From positions 3,049,001-3,113,000 of the forward strand of contig NZ_CP011028.1 in the NCBI RefSeq assembly GCF_002221525.1: a stretch of 64,000 bases of DNA. The letters run 5' to 3'. Below, one piece after another: positions 48,430 through 58,337 of this stretch. Position 1 is the first letter of the stretch, and every line of letters begins with the position of its first letter. Origin of the DNA: Pseudoalteromonas espejiana DSM 9414. GTDB taxonomy: Bacteria; Pseudomonadota; Gammaproteobacteria; Enterobacterales; Alteromonadaceae. The notes beneath the pieces were generated by a model. That model was not told the DNA's origin. It saw only the letters and a list, made by a program, of their open reading frames with translations, and did not search any database. A program made the position numbers and the translations under genes.

Positions 48430-49728
48430 ATGAGCTTAACCAAAGTCACTGAAACGGTGGCAAGTAGCATTAACGCAAAAAAAGCTAAACTAACACTTTG
48501 TATATTAAGTAGCGCTGTACTTTTATCTGCATGTGGCGAACACGCCCAAACCGACAATACAGCAGCTGCCTCTCAAGAACAAACAGCCAAAAACACGCTT
48601 ATAAATACCGATGATTTTAATATTAAAGCCATGGTAAAGCTGCCACAAACTGTTGAGTGTACGCTTGAAAACGGCTTACAAACCCAATGTGCTCAGGTTG
48701 TTTTAAAATATCAGCCCGACAACATTAAAGTAGGCCCTTTTTGCCCAGAAACACTCGACGACGTTGGCGGAATTTGGGATTGGGATGGCACAGACGCAGG
48801 TTTATATAGATTAGATAAAGCGTTTTTAACCATGCTTAACGAGCAAGGTTTTACCTTTTATGACGAAGACGGCAACGTACATATTGTTGATAACGCAACC
48901 ATTCGACCTACCGTTGATCATGCATGCATTAATGTATCGGTAGATAAGAGCGTGGAAATTACCGCCCTTTTGCCACTTCACCCTGTTATGTCTGAGCAAT
49001 CAACTGCTTTGGGCACAGTGTCTAAAGTAGGGATAGCGCTTGCGGGTGTACCTATATTTTCAGATGCGCCAAGTGTGCAGCGCACTGGGCATTTACCCGC
49101 TTTAGACACCTGCGCGGGCCATATTGACCCTGGTGGTTGGTACCACTATCACGGCACAGCAAGTGATATAGATAGCGTATATAAACACGAACATGTAAAG
49201 GCTAACTGTAATAATTTAGCGCAAAAGCCAAGCGCCCTATTTGGTTATGGCTTTGATGGCTACCCAATTTACGGAAGCCAAGAAGTTGATGGTACAACCC
49301 CTGCCGAGCTTGATAGCTGTAATGGCCACACAGGCCCTACGGGTGAAAACGGCATAGTTACTTACCACTACCATGCCAGTAATACATTCCCTAACTTACC
49401 TAAGTGCTTAAAAGGCGTGGTTGCACAAAACAACTTAACGACCACAGCACAAGCGGGTGTAGGGGCTAAACCGCCTGAAGGCACTAAAATAACTCGCCAT
49501 GAACCACCTGGTGGCGGTGGCCCAAAAGCAGCAGGCCCTGATGGCGGCGGCATGTCACCACCTGGGTTTGCACAAGCAGCTAAAAAGCTAGGCGTAAGCG
49601 AAAAGGCGCTTAATCAAGCTATGCAAGACGCTGGCGGCCCCAATGCCGATTTAGCGGTTGTAGCAAAAGCACTTAACGTACCATTGGAGCAATTAAAAGC
49701 AGCCCTACCCGAAAAACCAAAACGCTAA
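48430..49728 (+). CDS. YHYH-domain lipoprotein with Gly/Pro linker and helical C-terminal repeats
   Basis: 432 residues. The lipobox LLSACGEH puts the acylated Cys at about 35. The YHYH domain (about 100-330) contains GGWYHYHGTAS and VTYHYHASNTF, the two His-rich copies that name the family, plus FGYGFDGYPIYGS. A Gly/Pro linker (about 355-385) leads to two short helical repeats (AAKKLGVSEKALNQAM and VAKALNVPLEQLKAAL) at the C-terminus. The YHYH family is uncharacterised; the His clusters suggest metal binding. It is preceded by a 307-bp gap shared with the divergent crotonase gene. Confidence 0.85.
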   Translation: MSLTKVTETVASSINAKKAKLTLCILSSAVLLSACGEHAQTDNTAAASQEQTAKNTLINTDDFNIKAMVKLPQTVECTLENGLQTQCAQVVLKYQPDNIKVGPFCPETLDDVGGIWDWDGTDAGLYRLDKAFLTMLNEQGFTFYDEDGNVHIVDNATIRPTVDHACINVSVDKSVEITALLPLHPVMSEQSTALGTVSKVGIALAGVPIFSDAPSVQRTGHLPALDTCAGHIDPGGWYHYHGTASDIDSVYKHEHVKANCNNLAQKPSALFGYGFDGYPIYGSQEVDGTTPAELDSCNGHTGPTGENGIVTYHYHASNTFPNLPKCLKGVVAQNNLTTTAQAGVGAKPPEGTKITRHEPPGGGGPKAAGPDGGGMSPPGFAQAAKKLGVSEKALNQAMQDAGGPNADLAVVAKALNVPLEQLKAALPEKPKR

Positions 49729-50117
49729 TTAACCTAAACTCTGGTTAAGAGATTTACTAACATATTGAACCATGATGATATTTAGGTTTATTCTCTAGCC
49801 AGAAATTTTCAGTAAATTCAACGCTGTTAGCGCTGAAATAGCTGCTTGAGATAAATTTATTATCTAAAGTTCAGGTTAAATACAAATTACGGCAAGTGTT
49901 AAAAGCACTCGCCGTAACAATTAGTTACGCGATTTATAGCCTATAAAAGTTCCTAAAATCGTTAAAAATGCGAGAAAACGTTGGCTTGTGTCAAGAACAG
50001 TAAACGTTAGTAAAAAGCTGTAAACATCCCCTTGTTAGCCGTTACATGTCAGTTACCATTCAGTTTAAAGCGCTAGTATTGAACCCAGTTATGTAAAAAC
50101 ATACACGAGGCAATATT
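49729..50117. other. 389-bp intergenic region, no gene seen
   Basis: AT-rich, no convincing open frame. A TTAACC/GGTTAA hairpin lies just after the YHYH stop. TTACGGC-AAGTG/CACT-GCCGTAA around 49889-49916 makes a stronger stem, perhaps a terminator or the end of a small transcript. Nothing else is supported. Confidence 0.4.
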
Positions 50118-50885
50118 ATGAAACTCACTTTTTTACTCCCAGCTCTACTTGCATTTGGCACAGTATCTGGCTCTGCGCTTGGAGCACCAAACGAGCGAGA
50201 GAACAGCAAAAATTTTAATAACGACCGTGCTAAACGTATTCAGTACAAACGCGATGAGCGCCGTGAAGATAAAAAACAACGTATTGAATATAAACAAAAC
50301 AAAAGAGAAGATCGCAAACAAGAGAAACGCGAAAAGCGTAAAGAAACAAAACGCAAAGTAGTGCATTACAAGCAAGAAAAACGCAAACGTACCTACATAA
50401 AAAATAACCGCCACAATGTAGTTACCTACAGACCAGGGCGCTATTTTAATCATTTACCGCGTAACAGTGCATCAATTAGATTTAATGGTATTTCGTTTAC
50501 CTTTAGTGACGGTATTTATTATCGTAAAGCGAAAAGAGGCTACCATGTTGTTAAGCCACCAAGAGGTTTAAGAATACGCTCATTACCTAGGCACTACTCG
50601 CATTTTAAGCGCCATAACACCACTTACTACACCTACCAAAATGTATATTACGTGGCAGACAATAATGGTTATAGAGTAGTTGATGAGCCTAAAATAATTG
50701 TTAATCAGGCTATAAAGGTAGGCAGTGCTAAAAATTACGATTTAGGCCACACCTACGACACCCTCCCTATTTCAGCAGAGGCTGTCACTATTAACGATCA
50801 ACAATATTTTAAGTACCAAGGTATTTATTTTTTACCGCAAATAAATGGTGACGAAATAAAATATTTAGCTATCAATTTAGGTTAA
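50118..50885 (+). CDS. DUF6515-like exported basic protein
   Basis: 255 residues with a signal peptide (to about 22). The next ~80 residues are extremely Lys/Arg/Glu-rich and predicted helical or disordered. The C-terminal part carries repeats of the YYxxxGxYY type (GISFTFSDGIYYRKAKRGYH; TYYTYQNVYYVADNNGYRV; QQYFKYQGIYFLPQI), the DUF6515 signature. Members are periplasmic or surface proteins of unknown role. GAGG precedes the ATG. It ends 31 nt before the convergent VOC gene, with a shared hairpin between. Confidence 0.8.
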   Translation: MKLTFLLPALLAFGTVSGSALGAPNERENSKNFNNDRAKRIQYKRDERREDKKQRIEYKQNKREDRKQEKREKRKETKRKVVHYKQEKRKRTYIKNNRHNVVTYRPGRYFNHLPRNSASIRFNGISFTFSDGIYYRKAKRGYHVVKPPRGLRIRSLPRHYSHFKRHNTTYYTYQNVYYVADNNGYRVVDEPKIIVNQAIKVGSAKNYDLGHTYDTLPISAEAVTINDQQYFKYQGIYFLPQINGDEIKYLAINLG

Positions 50886-50899
50886 TAACCCCTCATAAC

Positions 50900-50934
50900 A
50901 AAAGAGCAAGCTGCTTTATGCATCTTGCTCTTTT
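50900..50934. terminator. Bidirectional terminator between DUF6515 and VOC genes
   Basis: AAAAGAGCAAG / CTTGCTCTTTT hairpin whose downstream arm overlaps the VOC stop region; A/T runs on both sides. Confidence 0.75.
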
Positions 50935-51389
50935 GACATTAAGTCAGCCATTCTTTGATTAATTTCTTGATCTGTTAAATCTTCTTTGTGTGTGCCTATG
51001 GTCCACATATGGCCATATGGGTCTTGTAACGTGCCCGCTCTATCGCCATAAAATTGATCGTGTACTGGGCGTATTTGCGTGGCACCTAGCTCTATGGCTT
51101 TATTAAAAACTGCATCTACGTCTTCAACGTACAGCATTAAGCTTACCGGTGTGCCTCCAAGTTTTTTTGGACTTTTAAAAGACTCATCTGGGCATGAATC
51201 TGAAATCATAATATGCGAGTCGCCAATTATAATTTCAGCATGTGCAATGCCGCCTTCGGGTAAAGGCATTTGCATAACAAGCTGGGCATTAAATGCATCG
51301 CAATAAAAGCAAATGGCTTGCTGCGCACCATCTATAATCAGATACGGTGTTACTGAACTAAACCCCTTAGGAATTGCTGAAACGGCCAT
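50916..51389 (-). CDS. PhnB-like VOC-superfamily protein
   Basis: 157 residues from ATG 51389, preferred over ATG 51422 because GGAG lies 6 nt before it. It carries the 3-demethylubiquinone-9-methyltransferase-like/PhnB pattern: VTPYLIIDGAQQAICFYCDA at the start, HIMISDSCPDE in the middle and FYGDRAGTLQDPYGHMWTIG near the end. The fold is a glyoxalase-type metal pocket; the function is not known (often annotated PhnB or VOC protein). The last ~25 residues are an extra acidic helix. Confidence 0.85.
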   Translation of the reverse strand: MAVSAIPKGFSSVTPYLIIDGAQQAICFYCDAFNAQLVMQMPLPEGGIAHAEIIIGDSHIMISDSCPDESFKSPKKLGGTPVSLMLYVEDVDAVFNKAIELGATQIRPVHDQFYGDRAGTLQDPYGHMWTIGTHKEDLTDQEINQRMADLMSKEQDA

Positions 51390-51563
51390 GCCTATCTCCA
51401 AAATTTTATTATGGGTGTACATTTAGCGTATAGGTTAAAAACAGTTCTTTCAATGTGTTATGGCATGCAAATTAGTACAATTAAACTAGCCAATTGAAGG
51501 TTAATAACTATACTAACCGTAATATATATCTTACGAATAAAAAAATTAATCAGGACTTTTATA

Positions 51564-52580
51564 ATGTTAGCAAATTTAAAACTAGCTCTTAAAAAGTTTA
51601 AAAGTCTTAAATTTTTAACCTTAAGTACATTGCTTTTATTTACTCATCAAAGTGCTGCCAATATAGTGATAGCAATCGTAGGTAAAACTAAAAATGACAG
51701 CTTTTATCAACAGGCTTTTAAAGGGTGCTTAAAGTTTGCAAGTGATCACCCAGAAGTAATATGCAAATACGATGGCCCAAAAGACTTTCAGGATATCCGC
51801 AGTCAATCTATAGTTATCAATAACTTAGTGCAACAAGGAATTGATGGACTTATTGTAGCCACCACCGATTCTCAGCATTTAGTGACCCGTTCACTTATGG
51901 CGCTAAAAAGTAAAAACATTCCGGTTATTACCTTTGACTCAGACCTACTAGAAAAACACCAGCATCATCGACTCGCATACGTAGGCAGTAATAACTTCGA
52001 CTTTGGCATAGCCTTAGGAGAGCAAGTCAAAAAACTAACTAAAAAAGAAAATAACACTATTTGTATGCAATCAGGGCACCACACTACCCCTAACTTAAAT
52101 AAACGTATTGCAGGCGTGAGGTATGCACTTTCTAAGCAATCAACTGAGCATTTATCTGGTCAAAATGGTTGGCGTGAACACAACCGCTGCCCATTATTTA
52201 GTCTAGGCAAGCGCGAAGAGTCACTTATACAGTTGATGCATATATTAAAAACTAAAAACCCGCCTATATTTTTAGCTGTCGCTGGGTTTGCACAATTTAA
52301 CCCACACTATGTCAATGCACTTGAGCCTTACAAGCAGATGATTGAAAGTAAAGATATTATAATAGTATCTGCCGATACCGAAGAAATTCAGCTCAATGTG
52401 CTTAGTAGAGGCTTGTCGTCCGCTAATATTGGTCAAAACCCTTTTGAGATGGGGCGTTTAAGCACTGAGCTTATGCATGATTACATTCTATATGACAAAA
52501 AGCCCGAGCAAACTCATTACTACACCGATTTTCACTACTGTACACAAAGTAACGCCACACACTGCACCGTAAACCATTAG
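51564..52580 (+). CDS. Orphan sugar-type periplasmic binding protein
   Basis: 338 residues. A signal peptide ends near HQSAANIVIAIV. The mature part matches Peripla_BP_4/LacI-like type I binding proteins: VGKTKNDSFYQQAFKGCLKF, GLIVATTDSQHLVTRSLMAL, IPVITFDSDLL and NTICMQSGHHTT. No permease, ATPase or sensor gene is adjacent, so it could serve a distant transporter or a signalling system (TorT-like proteins use this fold). Ribosome site AGGA before the ATG. A 15-bp tandem repeat lies after the stop. Confidence 0.85.
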   Translation: MLANLKLALKKFKSLKFLTLSTLLLFTHQSAANIVIAIVGKTKNDSFYQQAFKGCLKFASDHPEVICKYDGPKDFQDIRSQSIVINNLVQQGIDGLIVATTDSQHLVTRSLMALKSKNIPVITFDSDLLEKHQHHRLAYVGSNNFDFGIALGEQVKKLTKKENNTICMQSGHHTTPNLNKRIAGVRYALSKQSTEHLSGQNGWREHNRCPLFSLGKREESLIQLMHILKTKNPPIFLAVAGFAQFNPHYVNALEPYKQMIESKDIIIVSADTEEIQLNVLSRGLSSANIGQNPFEMGRLSTELMHDYILYDKKPEQTHYYTDFHYCTQSNATHCTVNH

Positions 52581-52653
52581 AACATTTTTGGTGCACTACC
52601 CCCATGAATACTAATTAGTTAGGCATATTTATAAAAGCCATTTACGCCTATTA

Positions 52654-52688
52654 ATTAAGGTGTAGTGCATTAAGGTGTAGTGCATTAA
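52654..52688. repeat. 15-bp tandem repeat (2.3 copies)
   Basis: ATTAAGGTGTAGTGC is repeated exactly at 52654-52668 and 52669-52683 and begins again (ATTAA). Non-coding, between the binding-protein stop and the GFA stop; prone to copy-number change. Confidence 0.75.
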
Positions 52689-52698
52689 ACTGAATACA

Positions 52699-53169
52699 TT
52701 ATTGCTCTAGGTTTAAACGTTGATGCCAAGCAGCAATACTTTCATCAGGGTACTCCTCAAATTGCTTATCACCTTTATTTATGGGTGTATTTACCCAGTT
52801 TGCTTTACTACCAAGCATTAAATGAGTCCGCTCTGGGGGTATGGGTAACTCACTATCTATTGCACCAGCAAAAGGATGAACTTGCTCTGGCCAACGTGCA
52901 TCGTATAACCATAAGTTGGCACTACAATGCTTACAAAAATGACGCTCTGCAGGGCTGGTTTTATCGCCTATTTTTGCATGATAAACAGTGATGTGTTCTC
53001 GCCCTGTAACCTCAAGCGTGCTGTATTGCGCGTTTAAATTAATAACAAATCCGCCGCTCCCAGCGGTTTTACGACAAATAGAGCAATAACATAAATTGTA
53101 AGGATAAGGGTGTTTTGAGTTAACCGTAAATTTCACTTTGCCACAGTGGCATGAGCCATTGAGCTTCAT
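52699..53169 (-). CDS. GFA-family (glutathione-dependent formaldehyde-activating-like) zinc protein
   Basis: 156 residues. The Zn-binding cysteines of the GFA family are visible: CHCGKVKF at the start, CYCSICRKTAGSGG and FCKHCSANLW. The fold coordinates one or two zinc ions and resembles Gfa and centromere-protein V. The original GFA activity (formaldehyde plus glutathione) is not established for this branch, so only the family is claimed. Monocistronic. Confidence 0.85.
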   Translation of the reverse strand: MKLNGSCHCGKVKFTVNSKHPYPYNLCYCSICRKTAGSGGFVINLNAQYSTLEVTGREHITVYHAKIGDKTSPAERHFCKHCSANLWLYDARWPEQVHPFAGAIDSELPIPPERTHLMLGSKANWVNTPINKGDKQFEEYPDESIAAWHQRLNLEQ

Positions 53170-53214
53170 AATAAATCCAATTGTTTATTTTGAGAGTTAA
53201 TACCATAACCATTA

Positions 53215-53254
53215 AGCCATAAAAAAACCACACCCTTTACAGGGGTGGTTTTTT
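53215..53254. terminator. Bidirectional terminator between GFA and catalase genes
   Basis: AAACCACACCC / GGGGTGGTTT hairpin with A and T runs; ends the catalase message and may act on the opposite strand. Confidence 0.8.
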
Positions 53255-53275
53255 TAAGTACAAAGGGTTCGTTTA

Positions 53276-55348
53276 TTAACGTTGCCAAAACCTTAAATTG
53301 CGTAGCACTTCAATAAACTTATCGGCTGAATGCGCCTCTAAATCTACCCAACCATCATCTGCTTTTCCATCAAGGCCTGCCGCTTTAAATAAAGGCATTG
53401 CCTCTTGCGTGTAGCCAATGTATTTCATATGGGCAAATGCATCGTTTACAAAGTCTTTAGCCTCAGGAATACCAGCAAGTTTTTCAGCGCCTTCTTGAGT
53501 CGCCAGTACCATTACTGCATCGTACAATACCGAAGGGCCACCATTAATTACTTGGTCCGCAGCAATGTGCTTGCCTTTACTACAACATGCGCCGCCAACT
53601 TGCGCTGCAATAATTTCAAAGTTTGCGCCTTCGGCTTCAAGTTCATTTACAACTGAATCAAAAATATCTGCGTCAAAGCCATCGCTTACTAAAATACCTA
53701 ACTTGCGGCCTTTAAAGGTGTTAGGCGCATTTTTTAAAATGCTAAGCGCATCTGAAGTAGGTAAGTCATCGCGAGTTGGCATTGCGGCTTCTGCCGGCTC
53801 TGGCATTTCTTGTAAGCGCAAGCCTTTGGCAACCTCTTGCGCTAACGTATCGTCAATATTAAGTAAGTGCGAAACCACACGCTCACGTATTGGTAAATGC
53901 TCAACTTTAGAAAGCTCAAACACTAGCGCGTATTGAATATGCGCTTGCTCTACGTCTGTTTGGCTTAAATAAAATTGGCGTGCTTGGCTGTAATGATCGC
54001 TAAATGTTTCTGAGCGATAACGTAATTTATCACCGCCGCTTACTTCAGGCTCGCTTGAGCTTTTAAAGCCATGTACAGGGCATTCGCGCGGGTTATTTTC
54101 ACCGCCACTCCACGAGTTTGGTTCGTAATTTACACGCCCTTTTGGATTGTGCATTGCCATGTGGCCATCTTGTTGAAAATGACGCATTGGACATTTAGGA
54201 GCATTAACCGGAATGTGCGTAAAATTAGGCCCGCCTAAGCGCTTAGTTTGAGTATCTAAGTACGAAAAGTTACGACCTTGAAGTAGCGGGTCGGGTGTAA
54301 AGTCGAGCCCTGGTACAATATTTTGAGTACAAAATGCGACTTGTTCTGTTTCTGCAAAAAAGTTGTCTACAACACGGTCAAGCACCATGCGGCCAACAAT
54401 TTGTACTGGCACTTGCTCTTCAGGTATAAGTTTGGTGGCATCAAAAACATCAAATTCAAATTCATCAGCAAATTGCTGATCAAACACTTGCACACCTAAC
54501 TCCCACTCAGGGAAGTCGCCGTTGCCAATAGATTCCCACATGTCTCTGCGATGAAAATCAGGATCGGCGCCATTAAGCTTAAGTGCCTCGTTCCATACTA
54601 CCGATTGCATTCCGCCTTTTGGTTTCCAATGAAATTTTACAAATTTCTCATCGCCCTTGGCATTAATAAATTTAAAAGTATGAACGCCAAAGCCTTCCAT
54701 AAAGCGTAAAGAGCGCGGAATAGCTCTATCAGACATTGCCCACATAACCATGTGCATTGACTCAGGTGACAAGCTCACAAAATCCCAAAAGTTATCATGC
54801 GCTGTTTGCGCCTGTGGAAAACCACGATCTGGCTCAGCTTTAGCGCTATGTATTAGATCAGGAAACTTCATTGCATCCTGAATAAAAAATACAGGTATAT
54901 TGTTACCCACTAAATCCCAGTTTCCCTCTTGGGTATAAAACTTAACAGCAAAACCGCGTACATCACGTGCTAAATCTGGCGATCCTTTGTTACCTGCAAC
55001 CGTAGAGAAGCGAGTAAACACTGGTGTTTTTTCACCTTTTCGCTGAAAAATATCTGCACAGGTTAAATCTTCAAGCGTGTCGTATGTTTCAAAATATCCG
55101 TGTGCGCCATAACCTCTGGCATGTACCACACGCTCAGGAATGCGTTCGTGATCAAAGTGAAAGATCTTTTCGCGCATTACATGATCTTCCAACAATCCAG
55201 GGCCGCGCTTGCCTGCACGTAATGAGTTTTGATCGTCGCTTACAGGACAGCCCTGCGTGGTGGTCATGGTAGGGTGTTCATCCGACGCCTTTTGATGCAA
55301 CTCGCCGCCATGCCCTTTATTACCTGAGTATTTAAATGATTCAGCCAT
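53276..55348 (-). CDS. katE: Large-subunit catalase HPII
   Basis: 690 residues, the long form of clade-2 catalases. Landmarks: distal His in [16 protein letters not shown], core [20 protein letters not shown], distal Asn in [11 protein letters not shown], the [20 protein letters not shown] segment with the haem-ligand Tyr, and a C-terminal flavodoxin-like domain (about 545-690; [20 protein letters not shown]). It dismutates H2O2 to water and O2 in the cytosol. The gene is monocistronic, with a terminator after it and a 242-bp upstream gap shared with the mscS 3' side. Stationary-phase or oxidative control is likely but no operator was identified. Confidence 0.95.
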   Translation of the reverse strand: MAESFKYSGNKGHGGELHQKASDEHPTMTTTQGCPVSDDQNSLRAGKRGPGLLEDHVMREKIFHFDHERIPERVVHARGYGAHGYFETYDTLEDLTCADIFQRKGEKTPVFTRFSTVAGNKGSPDLARDVRGFAVKFYTQEGNWDLVGNNIPVFFIQDAMKFPDLIHSAKAEPDRGFPQAQTAHDNFWDFVSLSPESMHMVMWAMSDRAIPRSLRFMEGFGVHTFKFINAKGDEKFVKFHWKPKGGMQSVVWNEALKLNGADPDFHRRDMWESIGNGDFPEWELGVQVFDQQFADEFEFDVFDATKLIPEEQVPVQIVGRMVLDRVVDNFFAETEQVAFCTQNIVPGLDFTPDPLLQGRNFSYLDTQTKRLGGPNFTHIPVNAPKCPMRHFQQDGHMAMHNPKGRVNYEPNSWSGGENNPRECPVHGFKSSSEPEVSGGDKLRYRSETFSDHYSQARQFYLSQTDVEQAHIQYALVFELSKVEHLPIRERVVSHLLNIDDTLAQEVAKGLRLQEMPEPAEAAMPTRDDLPTSDALSILKNAPNTFKGRKLGILVSDGFDADIFDSVVNELEAEGANFEIIAAQVGGACCSKGKHIAADQVINGGPSVLYDAVMVLATQEGAEKLAGIPEAKDFVNDAFAHMKYIGYTQEAMPLFKAAGLDGKADDGWVDLEAHSADKFIEVLRNLRFWQR

Positions 55349-55505
55349 GTTTAGTCCTTCATACAGTTTGATTTAATGGGTTATTAGTTTTTATGAGCTT
55401 TAAAACTAAAAGCGACCTTGCAAATGCAAAATAAAGACCAGCCATACAACCTAGTAAAAAAGGGCCATATAGGCAAAAAAGTAGTATTTAGAGGATTTAA
55501 AAAAA

Positions 55506-55535
55506 GAAAAAGTTACACAGGTATGTAACTTTTTC
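55506..55535 (-). terminator. Second hairpin downstream of mscS
   Basis: GAAAAAGTTACA / TGTAACTTTTTC, 12-bp perfect arms with a 6-nt loop and a T-rich tail on the minus strand. Tandem with the hairpin at 55541-55566; a backup terminator, or part of the katE upstream region. Confidence 0.6.
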
Positions 55536-55540
55536 ACATA

Positions 55541-55566
55541 AAAAAAGAGCACGTAAAAGTGCTCTT
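55541..55566 (-). terminator. Intrinsic terminator after mscS
   Basis: AAGAGCAC / GTGCTCTT hairpin with a six-nucleotide loop and a run of T on the minus strand. Confidence 0.8.
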
Positions 55567-55590
55567 AGGTTTATGCAGTTCTAGATTTAG

Positions 55591-56424
55591 CTAATCTTTA
55601 TTCTCGTTAACTAAAATAACTTTACGATGTGGGAATGGAATTTCTATATTGTTTTCATCAAGGGCTTTTTTAATAAGCTCAGGCACTGTGTATATAATTT
55701 CAAAATAATGCTCACCTTTACAAAACGGCCTTACTAAAAAGTCCACTGAGCTGTTATTAAGTGTTTCTACTTCTACAAATGGTGCAGGGTCTTTTAATAT
55801 ATGTGGATGCGCCTCTAATACACTATCTATTACTTTACGAACTGCGTCGGTGTTTTCATCGTATGCCACACCAAAGTGCATATCTACACCACGAATTGGG
55901 TGGTGCGAGTGGTTAATAATTTGCGCCCCCCAAATTTGGCTATTTGGAATAATAACTTGCTGATTATCGAACGTTTGCAAAATTGTAGTAAACATATCTA
56001 CTTCAGTTACTTTACCAAAGCGCCCTGCTGCTTCAATAAAATCATTCACTTTATAAGGTCTAAATATGAGTAACATTACGCCTGCAGCTAAGTTAGACAT
56101 AGCGCCTTGCAATGCTAAACCAATTGCTAAACCTGCAGCGCCTAATAACGCAATAATTGAAGCCGTTTGTACACCAAAGCGATTTAACACGGCAATAAAT
56201 ACAAACGCTAAAATAATGTAACGGGCCATGCTGCCCAAAAAGCGAAATAAAGTGTCGTCTAAATGAGTGTACTTGTGACACAAGCCAATAATTATCCCTC
56301 TTACTTTACCTGCAAGCCACAAACCTAAAAGTAAAATAACAATTGCTAGCAGAATATTAGTTGCCCAATTAAGTGCTGCAGGTAGGTACTGGTTTACATC
56401 TATATTATTTATTATGTCGTCCAT
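55591..56424 (-). CDS. MscS-family small mechanosensitive channel
   Basis: 277 residues with three N-terminal helices (about 15-115). The TM3 pore motif GLALQGAMSNLAAGVMLLIF is typical, followed by the beta domain (FRPYKVNDFIEAAGRFGKVT; IWGAQIINHSHHPIRGVDMH) and the C-terminal vestibule. It opens on membrane tension and lets solutes out during hypo-osmotic shock, important for a marine bacterium. It is the short form, without large periplasmic extensions. Closed by two hairpins. Confidence 0.93.
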   Translation of the reverse strand: MDDIINNIDVNQYLPAALNWATNILLAIVILLLGLWLAGKVRGIIIGLCHKYTHLDDTLFRFLGSMARYIILAFVFIAVLNRFGVQTASIIALLGAAGLAIGLALQGAMSNLAAGVMLLIFRPYKVNDFIEAAGRFGKVTEVDMFTTILQTFDNQQVIIPNSQIWGAQIINHSHHPIRGVDMHFGVAYDENTDAVRKVIDSVLEAHPHILKDPAPFVEVETLNNSSVDFLVRPFCKGEHYFEIIYTVPELIKKALDENNIEIPFPHRKVILVNENKD

Positions 56425-56680
56425 TTTTGCTTCCTGTTGAACTAGTTGTAAATTAAAAAACCAAAAACAAACGTAATATTAACTTTTAATTAACTAAATT
56501 ACGAATTTATAATGAGGAAGTAGCCTTTTTTAATTTTTATGCAGTTATTAAGCTTAAATAAAACTTAAGGCGATTATAAAGTGAGCACAAATTACATTTG
56601 TTGCGTACATATTGTTCAATTTGTAAATAAAGCCAATGTGTTCTAAACCTTAAAGAGACACTTTGTTAAGGAACATTGTT

Positions 56681-57460
56681 ATGCCAACAACAAATACTAT
56701 TAATAAACATGCAGAATTTGCTCGCTGTATTGAATGCAATAAAGTTGACACTTTTGCGGCCTTTCATTGGCTTGCACTTGCGTTTAAAGACATGGCGCGC
56801 GCACCGCTACTGAGCCTTATTTATGGCGTTATATTTACGCTGATTCCTGTTGCCATTGTTTACTCAGCAGTGTTTACAGGTACCTACTTAGTTATTTTGC
56901 CAGCAACCGTTGCCTTTGCTTTAATAGGTCCCGCATTTGCAGCAGGGCTATACGATGTAGCATGGGAACTCGAAAAAGGCCATAAACCAACGTTTGCACA
57001 TTCTATTAAGTCGATGTTTAGAAACCCCGTAGGTGAATGGGGGTTTGCTATATTGCTTATGGTAATAATGATTGCTTGGATGCGCTTAGCCGCATTAGTA
57101 CACGCTTTATACCCAAGCCACGCCAACCCAACCTTTGAAGAGCTATCGGCGTTTTTAACACTGGGCAGTATTATTGGCGGCGTATTATTAGTAACGGTAT
57201 TTTCGCTTTCGGCATTTGCCCCACAAATTATGATGGAGCGCCGCGTTGATATAATGACCGCAGTGATCAGCTCTATGAATGCAGTAAAAACTAACTTTGC
57301 TGCCATGGTTGTGTGGTCAATCTGTATATTTTTATTGGTAGCTATTGGTTTTGCTACCGGTGCGACAGGCTTTATTATTATTATGCCGCTACTTAGCTAC
57401 GCCAGTTGGCATGCCTATATAGCTGTTATTAAAACTAAAAAGCCTCGCGGATACGAGTAA
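56681..57460 (+). CDS. DUF2189-family membrane protein
   Basis: 259 residues from ATG 56681 (AAGGA 9 nt upstream; TTG 56663 is in frame). A short soluble N-terminus with a Cys pair (ARCIECNK) is followed by about six helices with the DUF2189 patterns FHWLALAFKDMARAPLLSLI, IGPAFAAGLYDVAWELEKGH and FSLSAFAPQIMMERRVDIMT. These proteins are often annotated as a possible cytochrome c oxidase-type subunit, without experimental support. Closed by a perfect terminator. Confidence 0.85.
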   Translation: MPTTNTINKHAEFARCIECNKVDTFAAFHWLALAFKDMARAPLLSLIYGVIFTLIPVAIVYSAVFTGTYLVILPATVAFALIGPAFAAGLYDVAWELEKGHKPTFAHSIKSMFRNPVGEWGFAILLMVIMIAWMRLAALVHALYPSHANPTFEELSAFLTLGSIIGGVLLVTVFSLSAFAPQIMMERRVDIMTAVISSMNAVKTNFAAMVVWSICIFLLVAIGFATGATGFIIIMPLLSYASWHAYIAVIKTKKPRGYE

Positions 57461-57498
57461 CACTTTACCAACCACATGAGTTAACAACCACGGTAAAT

Positions 57499-57527
57499 AA
57501 AAATAGCGCCTTAGGCGCTATTTTTTT
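57499..57527 (+). terminator. Intrinsic terminator after the DUF2189 gene
   Basis: AAATAGCGCC-TTA-GGCGCTATTT followed by T; symmetric, can also end the minus-strand tsx-like gene at 57558. Confidence 0.85.
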
Positions 57528-57557
57528 GTTCGTTTTAAAATGCTTAAAACATACTAC

Positions 57558-58337
57558 TTAAAAAACCCAAATAGCATGTAAAAATGGTTGGTTTTCTATT
57601 TCATCAGTACCTAGCTTGTTGTACCAATAACGCCACTCAACCCCAACCATTAATTGCTTAGCATCTAAATTAAAGTTTTGACCAACATCCCAATGCACTG
57701 CGGGCTGCGCAAGCAGCCATTCGTTTACTTTGCTACCTTGCTCGTCATCACGCCCTGAAATATATTCAACGTGGCCAGTAAAATAAAATGCTTGGCTACC
57801 TAACGAAAAAGGAGCGCCCCACGCAAGGTCTATAAAAATACTGTTATCTTGCTTAGCTAGCTGATCTTTTTGTACGCCACCGTTAGCGTCGATGTATCCA
57901 GCAAAAGTTGTGGTTAAAAAATCAAATCCAGGGGCGTCCCAACTTAACTTTATACCGGGCGTGTATTTCATTAAGCCTTCTTCGCCTGCATTAATACCAA
58001 ACACTAAACCTGTATCTTTTATTGGGCCATACTTTAAAGAGGTATTAAGTGCTTTAGATAAGCTAAGTGTTGTGTACCACTCGCCATAAATACCCGTATC
58101 TTGAAAACCATCGGTAAGGCTGTCGTTTAAAAAGTCGATAAAAAAGTAGTTATCACCTAAGTCATGCTCAGATGCATGCTCTATAGTGTATGTGCGTGTA
58201 AATGACGACTCCCCTGTAAAAGGGTTTAAGGCATCACCAAAATTTGTGTGAAGCTGTGTAACGCTCCAGTTTTCTGCCAATGCTGAGTGCGACAAAAGCA
58301 GTATAAGTGTTGTAAACAGTGTTTTTAAAAAATTCAT
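57558..58337 (-). CDS. Tsx-like nucleoside-specific outer-membrane channel family protein
   Basis: 259 residues. A signal peptide (to about 22) is followed by an aromatic-alternating barrel of about 12 strands, with VTQLHTNFGDALNPFTGESS, LGDNYFFIDFLNDSLTDG and a terminal HAIWVF, the Channel_Tsx family layout also seen in OmpK. Tsx-type porins admit nucleosides and deoxynucleosides. Substrate range is assumed from the family. Monocistronic, with a 368-bp upstream gap shared with the divergent dps gene. Confidence 0.88.
   Translation of the reverse strand: MNFLKTLFTTLILLLSHSALAENWSVTQLHTNFGDALNPFTGESSFTRTYTIEHASEHDLGDNYFFIDFLNDSLTDGFQDTGIYGEWYTTLSLSKALNTSLKYGPIKDTGLVFGINAGEEGLMKYTPGIKLSWDAPGFDFLTTTFAGYIDANGGVQKDQLAKQDNSIFIDLAWGAPFSLGSQAFYFTGHVEYISGRDDEQGSKVNEWLLAQPAVHWDVGQNFNLDAKQLMVGVEWRYWYNKLGTDEIENQPFLHAIWVF

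Noticed and set aside
48261..48452. 63-codon hydrophobic frame before the YHYH gene
   Set aside because: Begins with TTG, has no ribosome site and overlaps the real YHYH start; more likely promoter DNA.
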